This document shows, in pieces, positions 26,961-37,235 of a DNA stretch of 64,000 nucleotides (the first letter of the stretch is position 1; each line of letters opens with the position of its first letter). The position numbers and the translations under genes were made by a program. The DNA comes from Cognatishimia sp. SS12 (lineage in GTDB: Bacteria > Pseudomonadota > Alphaproteobacteria > Rhodobacterales > Rhodobacteraceae): positions 37,202 through 101,201 of the forward strand of contig NZ_JAQNCZ010000007.1 in the NCBI RefSeq assembly GCF_028369055.1. The letters run 5' to 3'. Below the pieces are notes generated by a model, which saw only the letters and a program-made list of their open reading frames with translations, was not told the DNA's origin and made no database searches.

Positions 26961-28376
26961 TTATTTTGGCTTTTGATGGATATGCTGTTCTTCGTGCGGA
27001 CGCCCATCGATGTAACTGCCCACCGGCAGTTGATACCCCGGATAGGCCAGCGCATCTTCTTCGGCGCGCATCTGGTCAAACAGCTGGTCTTTCAGATCCG
27101 CCTTGATCGCGGCATGCTCTGCGCTTTGATGCAAGTTGATGCGTTCACCCGGGTCGGTTTCGAGATCATAGAGCTCTTCGATGTCATGCGGGCTCCAGGC
27201 ATATTTATAGCGGTCATTGCGAATGCCGCGGAATTTGAACTGCCGCCCCTGATAGGCGTCATAGCCATAGGTGATGTGATCAGCGTCGCTTTTCCAGAAA
27301 GACCGGGCCTGTTCTTCGTCCGACAGCAAATCGCCCACTCCGGCCTGATCCAGCAACGCTGGGAAGACATCACGGAAGCTCACATAGTTGTCGCGCACTT
27401 CCCCGGCCTTGCCGTTCGGCGTGTGCATGAACATCGGAATGCGCATGACTTCTTCATAGAAGAATGGCCCCTTGTCGAACCAGCCATGCGAGCCGAGCAT
27501 TTCGCCATGATCGGCAGTAAAGCCCAGAACCGACGTCTGATCCAGACCCAGGTCTTTCATCTTGCGCCAGAACTGACCGAACATGTCATCGATATAGGAA
27601 CAGAATCCCCAGTAATGCTGCGCAGTTTTGCGCCAATCTTGCTGGGTCAGACCACGGGTGTCCTGACAGGGCCAATAATGCGCAGACTGCGCGTGCGGCT
27701 TATCGGTTTCAGTGAACTGCGGAATGTAGTTGTCCGGCATGTAGTCTTCGGGCAGATCATCATAGAGATCGACCCATTTCTGCGGCACATTGTGCGGGAA
27801 ATGCGGGCCATGCAGGGACACGATCAGGCAGAACGGCTTGTCCGATTTCGCGTAGCGTTCCAGACGTTCGATGCCGATCATCGCGCGCTGTTCATCCGCC
27901 GGGATGCCATCCAGAACGGTGCCGTAAAACGGGTTCAGGCGATCTTCGGCAAACTCAAGGTCATCCACCGAGGCAACAAGGGCGTTGTCGCCGCCATCGC
28001 TCAGCGGGGCATCCGTGATCCCGCGATCAATCAGCGTGCCTTTGCCCAGGTGCCACTTGCCGATAAAGCTGACGTCATAGCCCGCAGCCATCAGCCGCTC
28101 CATATAGGTGGGGTGACTTGGGTGCAATTTGCCCTCTGGATAGAAAGACCCCCCAGAGACGTTGTCCATGGTGCCGTTCTGATGCGGAAGTTTGCCGGTA
28201 AAGAGGCTGCCCCGCGCGGGCGTGCACAGCGGCACCGAGGTGAAGGCATTGGTGAAATTGGTGGCTTCTTGCTTGAACGCCTGCAAATTTGGCAGTTTCG
28301 CAGGGTTCCCCGGCTGGTTCAAAGTATCCCACCGCCACTGGTCAGTGAGGAATAATATTATGTTTTGCTTTTTCAT
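26961..28376 (-). CDS. Sulfatase, type I (choline-sulfatase-like)
   Basis: A 471-aa sulfatase. The first metal site is IILFLTDQWRWDT, the formylglycine signature is C51-T-P-A-R, and the second metal site is GFTADHGEMLGSHGW. The start at 28376 (MKKQNIIL) is chosen because it gives the family N-terminus; an upstream ATG at 28487 would overlap the EamA gene. No signal peptide is seen. It is the last gene of the operon with a sugar ABC importer and an EamA transporter, so a sulfated sugar is a plausible substrate. Confidence 0.9.
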   Translation of the reverse strand: MKKQNIILFLTDQWRWDTLNQPGNPAKLPNLQAFKQEATNFTNAFTSVPLCTPARGSLFTGKLPHQNGTMDNVSGGSFYPEGKLHPSHPTYMERLMAAGYDVSFIGKWHLGKGTLIDRGITDAPLSDGGDNALVASVDDLEFAEDRLNPFYGTVLDGIPADEQRAMIGIERLERYAKSDKPFCLIVSLHGPHFPHNVPQKWVDLYDDLPEDYMPDNYIPQFTETDKPHAQSAHYWPCQDTRGLTQQDWRKTAQHYWGFCSYIDDMFGQFWRKMKDLGLDQTSVLGFTADHGEMLGSHGWFDKGPFFYEEVMRIPMFMHTPNGKAGEVRDNYVSFRDVFPALLDQAGVGDLLSDEEQARSFWKSDADHITYGYDAYQGRQFKFRGIRNDRYKYAWSPHDIEELYDLETDPGERINLHQSAEHAAIKADLKDQLFDQMRAEEDALAYPGYQLPVGSYIDGRPHEEQHIHQKPK

Positions 28377-28434
28377 CAGAACGTTTCTCTTTTCTCTTCG
28401 CGTGTGTGCCACCAGCAAGGGTAATACGTGAGTG

Positions 28435-29319
28435 TTACTGGACGTGATCGCGTTCGAACCACCAGATGGCGATCCCGCTTCCGACAATCAGCAACCCACC
28501 GATGTAAAAGCCGACCCCCAGAACGTCACCGAAAAAGAGGACGGACAAAACACTCGCGAAGATCGCTTGCCCATATAGGAACGGAGCCAGAATTGACGCG
28601 CTTGCGTAGCTCAGCCCCGTCTGCAACAAAACCTGTCCCGCCGACCCCAAAGATGCCAAACATACGGTGATGAGGAACTCATTCAGGCTCATGGCGGACC
28701 ATACGAAGGGTTGTATAGGCAAAAGGGCCAAACTTGCAAGAATTGGCAATGAAATAAAGGCTGTTTTCGCTTCTTCAGGGCCTGAAAGTCGCCGGCTGAG
28801 CAGGATAAATGTCGCCATACAGAGCGCCGCGGCGAGCGGCAGGAAAACGGCAAAGGACATCGCGTCAAATATCGGTCCAATCACCGCCGTGACGCCCACG
28901 AAACCCAAGACAACCGAGACCACCCGCCGGGGCCCGATTCGTTCTTTCAGCACCAGCACAGAGAGCACCGTGACCAGAACAGGCCCGAGAAACATCAGCA
29001 CCGTTGCCTCAGCCAAAGACATGACTTGAAACGCGCTATAGAGCAAAAGCGTCAAGGTGATCAAAGCTGCGGCCCGCGCCATGTGCAGTTTGGGCGCCTT
29101 AGTTTTGAATATCTTGGGACCATGCAGGATCAGCAAGATCGAGGTGACGATAACCGCATGGAGCGTGTGGCGCAGCCAGGCGATCTGAAACACCGAATTC
29201 TCGGCAACCAATAGTTTTACCAAAGCGTCCTGGGACGCCAGAAAGGCCCCTGAAATCGTGACCAAAAAAATCCCAAAAGCCAATTTGGCTTTTGGGGAAG
29301 TTTGAACTGCGGTGTCCAT
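28435..29319 (-). CDS. EamA/DMT-family transporter
   Basis: A 294-aa integral membrane protein with about ten hydrophobic helices arranged as two EamA repeats (FGIFLVTISGAFLASQDALV at the start; YGQAIFASVLSVLFFGDVLG near the end). Members export or import metabolites and amino acids. It lies 21 bp after the ATPase gene and 58 bp before the sulfatase gene, so it may export a product such as a metabolite of desulfation. The direction and the substrate are unknown. Confidence 0.87.
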   Translation of the reverse strand: MDTAVQTSPKAKLAFGIFLVTISGAFLASQDALVKLLVAENSVFQIAWLRHTLHAVIVTSILLILHGPKIFKTKAPKLHMARAAALITLTLLLYSAFQVMSLAEATVLMFLGPVLVTVLSVLVLKERIGPRRVVSVVLGFVGVTAVIGPIFDAMSFAVFLPLAAALCMATFILLSRRLSGPEEAKTAFISLPILASLALLPIQPFVWSAMSLNEFLITVCLASLGSAGQVLLQTGLSYASASILAPFLYGQAIFASVLSVLFFGDVLGVGFYIGGLLIVGSGIAIWWFERDHVQ

Positions 29320-29340
29320 TCGTTTCGTTTCGAACTCCGC

Positions 29341-30417
29341 TTAGTGTTTGGTGACGGTAAAGGCCGTACCCAGACGTTGACCGGTTTCTTTGTCAAAAAC
29401 ATGCAGCGGGCCGTTTGGTGTCACATGCATCGTGTCCCCATAGCGGCCCGACACACGCTCTTTGAAGAGGCAGGTCACAGGCTTGCCTTCGATATGGCCC
29501 GCCACCTGGGTTTCAACGCCTGTCGGCTCGGTCACAGAAACATCCAGCTTCAGCCCCGTGTCGCCGATTGCGAAATCATAGGGACGCATGCCAACCACAA
29601 TCTCTTTGCCGGTGGGCAACCAGTCATAGGACTGAGTGGCGATCTCGGGGAAAGACCCGATCTTAAGACCGCTTTCTGTCACCGTCGCCTCCATCAGATT
29701 CATCGAGGGCGAACCGATAAAGGCTGCGACAAACAGATTCTGCGGCTCATCATAGAGTTCAAGCGGCGTGCCCACCTGCTCTACATGGCCCTCGCTCATC
29801 ACCACAATCTTGTCGGCCATTGTCATGGCTTCGATCTGGTCGTGGGTCACGTAAACCGCCGTGGTGCCAAGGCGCTGATGCAGGGCCTTGATTTCGGCGC
29901 GCATGGACACACGCAGCTTGGCATCCAGGTTGGACAGCGGTTCGTCAAACAGGAAGACCTTGGGGTTGCGCACAATCGCGCGGCCCATGGCGACGCGCTG
30001 GCGCTGACCGCCCGACAGCTCACGCGGGTAACGATCAAGGTAGTTTTCAAGGTTCAGAATGCGCGCGGCTTCCTCAACCTTTGTCTTGATCTCGTCCTTG
30101 GGTGCCCCCGCGAGCTGCATCGAAAACGACATGTTATCAGCCACTTTCATATGCGGATAGAGCGCGTAGTTCTGAAACACCATGGCGATGTCCCGCGCCT
30201 TGGGTTGCAGGTCGTTCACCACGCGGCCGGCGATATGAATTTCGCCGCCGGTGATGTCTTCGAGACCGGCGATCATCCGCAGCAAAGTGGTTTTACCACA
30301 GCCGGACGGACCGACCAGCGCAACAAATTCGCCATCGTTGATTTCAAAATCGATGCCTTTCAGCGCGCGCACCGCCCCATAGTTTTTGTAGATATCTTTG
30401 ATCGCTACATGTGCCAT
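29341..30417 (-). CDS. Sugar ABC transporter ATP-binding protein, UgpC/MalK-like
   Basis: A 358-aa ATPase: [71 protein letters not shown]. The C-terminal ~120 residues are the TOBE domain. It serves the two permeases upstream in the operon. It is the only MalK-type ATPase near the second sugar importer (40.0-43.1 kb), which has none of its own, so it may serve both. Confidence 0.93.
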   Translation of the reverse strand: MAHVAIKDIYKNYGAVRALKGIDFEINDGEFVALVGPSGCGKTTLLRMIAGLEDITGGEIHIAGRVVNDLQPKARDIAMVFQNYALYPHMKVADNMSFSMQLAGAPKDEIKTKVEEAARILNLENYLDRYPRELSGGQRQRVAMGRAIVRNPKVFLFDEPLSNLDAKLRVSMRAEIKALHQRLGTTAVYVTHDQIEAMTMADKIVVMSEGHVEQVGTPLELYDEPQNLFVAAFIGSPSMNLMEATVTESGLKIGSFPEIATQSYDWLPTGKEIVVGMRPYDFAIGDTGLKLDVSVTEPTGVETQVAGHIEGKPVTCLFKERVSGRYGDTMHVTPNGPLHVFDKETGQRLGTAFTVTKH

Positions 30418-30445
30418 TTTTGTACTCCTTTGAGCTGATCCAGGC

Positions 30446-31339
30446 TTAGCCCTTCACAGACCCCATGGTCATCCCGCGGATGAATTGTTTTTGGAAGATG
30501 AGGAAGACAGCCAGTGTCGGGATCGCTGCGATCACCGCGCCGGACGCTACCATGTTATAGGCGATTTCATATTCACCTTGGAAAGACAGGATGCCTACGG
30601 TGACTGGCTTTTTGCCGGTCCCCTGTGTCAGCACGAGGCCCCACAGCAGGTCATTCCAGATCCAGGTGAATTCAAGCACCACCAGCGCCGAAATTGCAGG
30701 ACGCGCGATGGGTGCATAGACCCGCCGGAAAATCGTCCACTCATTCGCGCCGTCAATGCGGGCCGCTTCGCGCAATTCGCCCGGCACCGTGTTGAAGAAG
30801 TTCGTCATGATCAACACAGCAAAGGGAATGTGACGCATGATGTGCACAATGATCTGGGCAATGAACGTGTCGTGCAGCCCAATTTCACTGATCAGGCGAA
30901 ACACCGGGATCAGCTGCGTGTGAATGGGCACGAAGCTCAGCGAAACAATCACCAGGAACATCCAGAGACGCCCTTGAAAGCGCAACCTGCTCAGCGCGTA
31001 GCCCGCCATGGTCGCCACCAGCAACGTTCCTGCAACCGATGGCAGGGTGATGATGGTCGAGGCCTTCAGGAAAGGCAGCATCTTGATGAAAGCGATTTGC
31101 AGGTTTTCCCACTCATAGCTCGACGGCAAGGCCCAGGAGCCATTGGTGGTGATATCTTCGATCGTGCGGATCGAGGTCAGCAAGGACCCAAAGATCGGCA
31201 TGAAGAAGATCGCAGCCAAGAGCAGCAGCAGGCCAATTTGACCTGAGCGCACCACAGGCTCTTCAAAGCGTTCAAACATGCTCCCACGGTCGGGTTCGGA
31301 CCCGGACGCAGACAGTGTATTGGTATCAATCTGTGTCAT
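30446..31339 (-). CDS. Sugar ABC transporter permease, UgpE/MalG-like
   Basis: A 297-aa permease with six predicted helices; the first is [20 protein letters not shown]. The EAA motif is [20 protein letters not shown]. It pairs with the adjacent UgpA-like permease, whose stop lies 6 bp upstream of its start. Confidence 0.9.
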   Translation of the reverse strand: MTQIDTNTLSASGSEPDRGSMFERFEEPVVRSGQIGLLLLLAAIFFMPIFGSLLTSIRTIEDITTNGSWALPSSYEWENLQIAFIKMLPFLKASTIITLPSVAGTLLVATMAGYALSRLRFQGRLWMFLVIVSLSFVPIHTQLIPVFRLISEIGLHDTFIAQIIVHIMRHIPFAVLIMTNFFNTVPGELREAARIDGANEWTIFRRVYAPIARPAISALVVLEFTWIWNDLLWGLVLTQGTGKKPVTVGILSFQGEYEIAYNMVASGAVIAAIPTLAVFLIFQKQFIRGMTMGSVKG

Positions 31340-31345
31340 CGGACC

Positions 31346-32221
31346 TTAGCTCCACTCTCGTTCCATGGCCTTGGCCATGCGTCTGACATAAGGAACAACC
31401 ATTGTGGCGGTCATGATCGTCACAACAACACCGATGGCGGCGCCGTAGCCGAATTTGTAGTTCCAGAAGGTTTCCATATACATGCGGTAGCCGACGACTT
31501 CGGTCATGCCAAAGGGGCCGCCGCGTGTCATGGTCAGCACGATTTCGGTCGCCAAAAGCGCCTGAATCAGAGCGGAAGACACCGCGATGGTATTGGCCGG
31601 CTTCAGCAGCGGCAGCGTGATGCGGAAAAAGACCTGACGACGGGTTGCGCCATCCACTTTGGCCGCTTCGATCAATTCCTGCGGAATGGCCGAAAGACCT
31701 GCCAGATAGATCACGGTGGCAAACGCCGTCTGACGCCAGGCCGCTGCAGCGATCACCGAAAAATTGCCTGCATGTGGACCAAGCCATTCGACAATCAGCA
31801 CATCGAGCCCAAGCCCGATCAACAACTGGTCAAGCAGGCCGACATCAGGCTCGTAAATCCAGGCCCAGATGACCCCGACAATGGCAAACGACAGCGCCAG
31901 CGGCAGGAAAAACACGGTTTTGATGATGCTCGCCCCCCAGAAGGTGCGTTTCACCAAAAGCGCGATGATCACGGCAAGGGTATTTGGAATGACAAGGAAA
32001 CAAGCGACCCAGATACCTGTATTCTTTAGAGAATTCAGGAAATATTCATCCTGAAAGAGCTCAATATAGTTTGTGAGACCAACAAAGTTTCCGGCACCTG
32101 CAACACCGACCTGATCCGTCATACTGATGTAAAACGTCTGCAAGATCGGAATGGCTCCGAAAAATCCGTAGATCACGATGGCTGGCATCAAAAACAGCCA
32201 AGGCGTGTACCGGGCGTTCAA
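31346..32221 (-). CDS. Sugar ABC transporter permease, UgpA/MalF-like
   Basis: A 291-aa permease beginning MNARYTPWLFLMPAIVIYGF with the first helix. The cytoplasmic EAA loop is LIEAAKVDGATRRQVFFRIT. It lies between the binding-protein gene and the MalG-like permease. Confidence 0.9.
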   Translation of the reverse strand: MNARYTPWLFLMPAIVIYGFFGAIPILQTFYISMTDQVGVAGAGNFVGLTNYIELFQDEYFLNSLKNTGIWVACFLVIPNTLAVIIALLVKRTFWGASIIKTVFFLPLALSFAIVGVIWAWIYEPDVGLLDQLLIGLGLDVLIVEWLGPHAGNFSVIAAAAWRQTAFATVIYLAGLSAIPQELIEAAKVDGATRRQVFFRITLPLLKPANTIAVSSALIQALLATEIVLTMTRGGPFGMTEVVGYRMYMETFWNYKFGYGAAIGVVVTIMTATMVVPYVRRMAKAMEREWS

Positions 32222-32285
32222 TGTCCTACTCCTCGATTAAGTAATGCGGGTGGAGCTCCTGCGCTCCTGTCCCTGATGATCATGC

Positions 32286-32313
32286 GCTCCGATGCGATAT
32301 CCCGCATCGGAGC
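32286..32313 (-). promoter_or_regulatory. Stem-loop after binding-protein gene
   Basis: Perfect 11-bp arms GCTCCGATGCG (32286-32296) and CGCATCGGAGC (32303-32313) with a 6-base loop, in the 116-bp gap between the binding-protein stop and the first permease. There is no T-run on the minus strand. Confidence 0.6.
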
Positions 32314-32337
32314 ATTTCAAAGCCGATGGGCTATGGA

Positions 32338-33600
32338 TTAGCCGCCGAAAACTTCAAGGCGACGTTCTTCCAGACGTTCCAGAACCTGCATGTACTGATC
32401 TGGGAACACGAGGAAGCGCGGGAATTCGCGTTTCGCGATTTCGGTCACGCCTGGGTGTGTCGCCAACTCCAGGTTCTGGTGGAACGGTGCGTCCAGCATA
32501 TCATAGAACTTGTTGATTGTCGGCTGGATCGACGCCGGTTCATAGAGATCCACCGGGATGGAATTGTTTGCTGTCGGGCGCTGTGCCTGAATAGCAAACT
32601 CGCGCTGCGCATCAGCAGAGCTGATACATTTCAGCATCTCAACAGCGTTTTCGGTATTGGCACCGGCACCCGAGGCCGCCCAACCTTCAACCGCACCTTC
32701 AACCGCCGCAGGGATTGCTGGATCGATTGTCGGGAAGTTGAAAACACCAAAGTCTTCGTCAGGTGTCCAGCCAGACCGGATGAAGTTACCAGCAGTCCAT
32801 GGCCCCATAATTTCCATGGCCGCTTCGCCGTTCAGCAGCTTGGTCGCCATTTCGCGCCAGCCCAGGCTGGAGAAGCCATCGTCAAAATAATCCTTTTCGA
32901 TCAGGTCAGCCCATTTTTCCATGGCTTCGATGACTTTGGGATCCAGATAGCTTTCCGTACCGGACATCAGCCCATTGCGGAAATCAGAGCCTGCAACCCG
33001 CAGGATCATATAGTCAAACCAGAACAGTGGCTCCCAACCGGACTTTGCGCCCAGCACGAATGGAGTGACGCCCGCCCCTTTGAGGGTCTCAGCCACATTC
33101 ATCAGCTCGTCCCAGGTCTGTGGTTCAGACAAGCCATGCTCTGCAAAGAGGGCTTTGTTGTACCAGAAAACGTTGGGCTGGAAGGTGGTTGGAATGACGT
33201 AGACATTGCCATCAGGTTCGGTCGAAGTGGCCTGAATACCTGCTGGGTAGTTGCCTTTGATCTCTTCCCAGGCCTCATTCATGTTCTTGATTTTGCCGGT
33301 TGCCGCTTGGAATTGTGCGCGACCGCCAGCCCAAAGTGCATAGATGTCCGGCGGAGTGGAGCTGGACAGCTGAACAGGCAACTGAACTTCGTATTGTTCA
33401 GGCGGAGAAAAATTCTCGACAATAGTGATGTCAAGCTTCTCGGCGCAGACATTCCACATGTCCATGCGCGGTTTGCGGGCTGCTTCAGCGGCCGACCGGT
33501 GGAACAGGTGTACCTCCCCTTCCGCACTCGCGATGTCAGCCGCGAAGACACCTGGCAAAGCAAGCAGAGCCGCCGCGGTGGTATTCAGTAGTTTTGACAT
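32338..33600 (-). CDS. Sugar ABC transporter substrate-binding protein (family 1)
   Basis: A 420-aa secreted protein. The signal peptide is MSKLLNTTAAALLALPGVFA, with likely cleavage in the ADIASA region. The mature part has the UgpB/MalE-type fold (SSSTPPDIYALWAGGRAQFQ; MGPWTAGNFIRSGW). It is first in the importer/EamA/sulfatase operon and divergent from the GH127 gene, which suggests that the ligand is an arabinofuranoside or related sugar released or cleaved by that enzyme. Confidence 0.9.
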   Translation of the reverse strand: MSKLLNTTAAALLALPGVFAADIASAEGEVHLFHRSAAEAARKPRMDMWNVCAEKLDITIVENFSPPEQYEVQLPVQLSSSTPPDIYALWAGGRAQFQAATGKIKNMNEAWEEIKGNYPAGIQATSTEPDGNVYVIPTTFQPNVFWYNKALFAEHGLSEPQTWDELMNVAETLKGAGVTPFVLGAKSGWEPLFWFDYMILRVAGSDFRNGLMSGTESYLDPKVIEAMEKWADLIEKDYFDDGFSSLGWREMATKLLNGEAAMEIMGPWTAGNFIRSGWTPDEDFGVFNFPTIDPAIPAAVEGAVEGWAASGAGANTENAVEMLKCISSADAQREFAIQAQRPTANNSIPVDLYEPASIQPTINKFYDMLDAPFHQNLELATHPGVTEIAKREFPRFLVFPDQYMQVLERLEERRLEVFGG

Positions 33601-33808
33601 ACTATCCTCCCTAGGATTGATATTAATATATTTGTCGGCGTTATTTTACTTTACCGATATTTTTTAAAATGTAGTGTTATGCTGAAATCCAGTCAAGAGT
33701 TACCTTGTCTGGTTTGAATCCAAGACTGCGATCTTGGTTCAACCCCTTAAAATTAAGACAAAATCCCTGTGAACGCTGGGTAAGTCGCACCGAAATGAGG
33801 ATCATAAT

Positions 33809-35758
33809 ATGAATATGCGAGTGAATGAATCGATTCACGTCAGCCCTTTTTCCAAGCTAAAACGACTGGATTCTGACGCAGTTCGGTGGACCGACGGCTT
33901 CTGGGCGCAAAAACTGACAACAGTGAAAAATGATTCGTTGCCCAGTGTGCTTGCGGCACTGAACGACAAAAGCAACGCCACCTATTTCCCGAACTTCAAG
34001 AACGCGGGCAGCGGAACGGGCGCGTTCGTTGGCGTCGATTGGAGCGATGGCGACTGTTACAAATCGCTCGAAACCATGATCCTGTTTCTGGATCTCGAAT
34101 ATGATGCCGCGCTGGACGCGCAGATCGATGGCATGATTTCTGAAATTGCATCGGCGCAAGAAGACGATGGGTATATCTGTACGCAAATCACACTGACAGG
34201 TCGTCCGCGCTGGACAAATATCCACGACCACGAGCTTTACAATTTCGGGCATTTGCTGACCGTCGGCGTGTTGCATCACCAAGTCACCAAGAAAACCAGC
34301 CTGCTGAATGTGGCGTTGCGCGCTGCGGACTATCTCTATGACACCTTCAGCACCCGCGACCCCGAACTTTCGGCATTCTGCTTTAACCCTTCGCAGATCA
34401 TGGGGCTGGTCGAACTTTATCGCGAAACCGGAGAACAGCGGTATCTGGAGCTCGCCAAGATTTACATCGACAACCGCGGCTCCAACCCGAAAAATCCGCG
34501 CTCGGATCTGGACCAGACGCAAGACCGCGTGCCGGTGCGCGCCGAAACCGAAGCGGTGGGCCACGCCGTCACCGGCCCCTACCTTTGGGCCGGCGCAGCC
34601 GATCTGGTGATGGAGACCAACGAACAAGAGCTGCTGGATGCCATCACCCGCATCTGGGAGGACAGCACCTATCGAAAAATGTACATCACCGGCGGCATTG
34701 GCGCATTGCACAAGGGGATCGCTGAGCGATCCAACCCCGATTACGAAGAAATCAGCGAAGCCTATGGCCGCCCTTTTCAGCTGCCCAATGACTCAGCCTA
34801 CAATGAAACCTGCGCCAATATCTCTAACGCTATGTGGAGCTGGCGGTTGCTGCAGCTGACCGGGGATGCGCGTTATGCCGATGTGATGGAGCGGGTGCTA
34901 TTTAACTCTGCGCTGTCGGCCCTGTCGCTGGATGGTGAGCAGTTCACCTATACCAATCCACTGCGGTTCAACGGCAAAGACCATATGCTGATCTCCAACG
35001 ACTCGCCGGTGCGCTGGAAAACCTGGCGCTGCTATTGCTGTCCACCGCAGATCACACGCACCATCGCGGGCCTGCATCGCTGGACCTACTCCACCGGCGA
35101 AAACGCCGTCTGGGTCCATCTTTATGGTGCCAACACGATCAACACGGACATCAACGGCGCAAAGCTGTCGATGACTCAAAGTTCCAATTACCCATGGGGT
35201 GGTGACATACGTTTTGAGGTGGAGGCGGCCCCGGAGGGTGAGCTGACCATTCACCTGCGCATCCCCGGCTGGACGCCCACCGCGTCTTTGACCGTGAATG
35301 GCGATGCCATCGGCGTGCCTGTCGGCAGCCCGAACTATGTGGCCGTCACACGCACATGGTCGGCGGGCGATGTGATTGAACTGTCGTTTGACACCTCTCC
35401 GCAGGTTCTGACCGCGCGCCCCGAAGTCGAAGAGGCCCGCAGCCAGGCTGCCGTCATTTGTGGCCCCTTGGTCTATTGCCTGGAGGGCGCGGACCTGCCG
35501 GACGGCACCTCGATTGACGATGTGGTATTGCGGTCCGACACGCAGTTTGAGGTACAGCCGGGCGTTGGCCTGTTTGAAGGGTTGAGGGTTCTCTCAACGG
35601 ATCTGCAGCTGCGCTCGTCCTGGACCAGCCACGAGCTATACGCGCCGCTGGCCAAACTGCCCGCAGCAACGGTCAAGGCCACGCTCATCCCCTACTTTGC
35701 CTGGAACAACCGGCCGGACAACACCATGTCGGTCTGGCTGCCGCTGCAATACGGCTAA
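33809..35758 (+). CDS. GH127-family glycosidase (beta-L-arabinofuranosidase-like, DUF1680)
   Basis: A 649-aa (alpha/alpha)6-barrel glycosidase. The zinc/active-site set of GH127 is present: E333-T-C335 in YNETCANISNAMW, and C410-C411 in CYCCPPQITR, matching the E-x-C and C-C of the characterised beta-L-arabinofuranosidase HypBA1. A C-terminal beta-sandwich follows. No signal peptide is visible, so it should cleave imported oligosaccharides. It is divergent from the importer operon and upstream of an aldolase and hydratase. Related families (GH146 and other DUF1680) keep the same motif, so the exact linkage is open. Confidence 0.87.
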   Translation: MNMRVNESIHVSPFSKLKRLDSDAVRWTDGFWAQKLTTVKNDSLPSVLAALNDKSNATYFPNFKNAGSGTGAFVGVDWSDGDCYKSLETMILFLDLEYDAALDAQIDGMISEIASAQEDDGYICTQITLTGRPRWTNIHDHELYNFGHLLTVGVLHHQVTKKTSLLNVALRAADYLYDTFSTRDPELSAFCFNPSQIMGLVELYRETGEQRYLELAKIYIDNRGSNPKNPRSDLDQTQDRVPVRAETEAVGHAVTGPYLWAGAADLVMETNEQELLDAITRIWEDSTYRKMYITGGIGALHKGIAERSNPDYEEISEAYGRPFQLPNDSAYNETCANISNAMWSWRLLQLTGDARYADVMERVLFNSALSALSLDGEQFTYTNPLRFNGKDHMLISNDSPVRWKTWRCYCCPPQITRTIAGLHRWTYSTGENAVWVHLYGANTINTDINGAKLSMTQSSNYPWGGDIRFEVEAAPEGELTIHLRIPGWTPTASLTVNGDAIGVPVGSPNYVAVTRTWSAGDVIELSFDTSPQVLTARPEVEEARSQAAVICGPLVYCLEGADLPDGTSIDDVVLRSDTQFEVQPGVGLFEGLRVLSTDLQLRSSWTSHELYAPLAKLPAATVKATLIPYFAWNNRPDNTMSVWLPLQYG

Positions 35759-35764
35759 ACAAAA

Positions 35765-35796
35765 AAAGCCCGCGCCTATCTGGCGCGGGCTTTCTA
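35765..35796. terminator. Strong bidirectional intrinsic terminator
   Basis: Perfect 12-bp arms AAAGCCCGCGCC (35765-35776) and GGCGCGGGCTTT (35782-35793), 5-base loop, with A-run before and T-rich sequence after. It lies 7 bp after the GH127 stop and before the convergent DJ-1 gene. Confidence 0.85.
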
Positions 35797-35818
35797 TTTA
35801 AGAACGTCTAATTGCGGT

Positions 35819-36427
35819 TCAATTAAGGCCGTACAGGTCGGCAAAGGGATCGTCATCCCTGTCATCGCACCATTTGTATTCGCACCAATTTGCAACTTTC
35901 TCAGCAACTTCTTGACCGCATACGGAAGCTGTGAATCCTAGGGCCATATCGATGCCCGCTGATACACCCGACGATGTGAAAAAACGACCATCTTCCACCC
36001 ATCGGGCCCGGCTCACCCAGCGCACATTGGGCCCCTGCTCTTCCACCCACTGGAATGCGCCTTTGTTGGTGGTTGCCCGGCGACCATCCAAAATACCGGC
36101 CTTTGCCAGAAGCGCGCTGCCGGTACAAACACTCAGGATGTATGCGGCGTCAGCAGAAACGCTTTGAAGCCAATCCATCATGACGGGATTATCAACCTCT
36201 CGCCTCGTACCAATCCCACCCGGGATCAACAAAACGTCAAATGCCGTCGCATCTTCAAATGAAGTATCAACAAATGCAGATGGTGCCTGTTTGCTTGGGA
36301 TCGCGCCGTGCCTTTCAGCAACAAGATGGGTCTCAAAATTTTGAGGCAACATCCCAAAGATCTGCAATGGCCCAAAAAGGTCCAGCAATTCAAATCCCGG
36401 GAAGACCACTGCCCCAATTTTCAGCAT
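35819..36427 (-). CDS. DJ-1/PfpI-family protein
   Basis: A 202-aa DJ-1/ThiJ/PfpI-superfamily protein. The nucleophile-elbow cysteine lies in ILSVCTGSALLAKAG and the preceding conserved loop is DVLLIPGGIGTRRE. There is no AraC-type helix-turn-helix domain, so it is a stand-alone enzyme like isocyanide hydratases or glyoxalase-III relatives. Start 36427 follows GAGGGGCGGA; an in-frame upstream ATG at 36460 is less likely. It lies 34 bp after the HpaI-like aldolase gene and may clear a reactive aldehyde produced by it. Confidence 0.82.
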   Translation of the reverse strand: MLKIGAVVFPGFELLDLFGPLQIFGMLPQNFETHLVAERHGAIPSKQAPSAFVDTSFEDATAFDVLLIPGGIGTRREVDNPVMMDWLQSVSADAAYILSVCTGSALLAKAGILDGRRATTNKGAFQWVEEQGPNVRWVSRARWVEDGRFFTSSGVSAGIDMALGFTASVCGQEVAEKVANWCEYKWCDDRDDDPFADLYGLN

Positions 36428-36461
36428 ACAATCCGCCCCTCTGAAAACGATGGGAACCAAA

Positions 36462-37235
36462 TTAGTTGCGCGATACTTCGCTCCGTACTGTATCGACCGC
36501 CTTGGTCAGCAAGGCCGTATCGACCCCGGCCGCGACAAATGTATAGCCCCAGCTGAGATAGCGATTGGCATCCACACTTGTCCCCGCGAGGATACCGCTC
36601 GCCTTGCCAATGGCGTTCAGACGTGCGGCGGCGCTTTTCAAAACAGCTTGCATCTCTGTCGCGCCCGGGTTGCCCAGGTGCCCAAAGGAGGCGCTGAGAT
36701 CGGAGGGCCCAATGAACACCCCGTCAACGCCCTCCACCCCGGCGATCTCTTCCAATTGATCCAGCGCCTCTTTGGTTTCCACCTGCAAAACGACCGCAAT
36801 CTGATCATTGGCTTCCTGCAAATACGTCGTGCGCCGCCCGTAGCCAGACGCGCGCGTCGCCCCGGCGACGCCGCGAATGCCATCCGGCGGATAGCGACAG
36901 GCGCGCACAGCCGCGCGCGCCTCCTCGGCGGATTGTACAAAGGGCACAAACACGGTCTGAGCCCCAATATCCAACACCTGCTTGATCAGAACCGGGTCAT
37001 TCCACGCAACGCGCACGGCCGCCTGACTGTCACTATGGGCAGCGCTGCGCAACAGCTCTGCCGCCGCCGGGATCGTGATGGGTGAATGTTCGGTGTCAAA
37101 CAGCAGCCAGTCAAACCCTGCGCCTGCGATCAACTCGGCCACCACCGGCGAGGAGAGCGACGACCAAAGGCCAACCTGGGTCTGCTGCGCAGCCAAGGCG
37201 GCCTTAAATCGGTTCGTTGGAACTGAGGCGCTCAT
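36462..37235 (-). CDS. HpcH/HpaI-family class II aldolase
   Basis: A 257-aa aldolase: catalytic His in FDTEHSPITIP, metal-binding Glu in QVETKEALDQLEEI, metal-binding Asp in VDGVFIGPSDLSASFGHLGN. The family cleaves 4-hydroxy-2-oxoacids to pyruvate plus an aldehyde, including 2-keto-3-deoxy sugar acids (YfaU, GarL) and the homoprotocatechuate product (HpaI). Its start overlaps the hydratase stop by 4 bp. Beside a glycosidase and sugar importers, a sugar-acid role is at least as likely as an aromatic one. Confidence 0.88.
   Translation of the reverse strand: MSASVPTNRFKAALAAQQTQVGLWSSLSSPVVAELIAGAGFDWLLFDTEHSPITIPAAAELLRSAAHSDSQAAVRVAWNDPVLIKQVLDIGAQTVFVPFVQSAEEARAAVRACRYPPDGIRGVAGATRASGYGRRTTYLQEANDQIAVVLQVETKEALDQLEEIAGVEGVDGVFIGPSDLSASFGHLGNPGATEMQAVLKSAAARLNAIGKASGILAGTSVDANRYLSWGYTFVAAGVDTALLTKAVDTVRSEVSRN

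Noticed and set aside
26835..28355. 506-codon plus-strand frame opposite the second sulfatase
   Set aside because: The minus strand has the sulfatase signature and metal sites; the plus frame has none.
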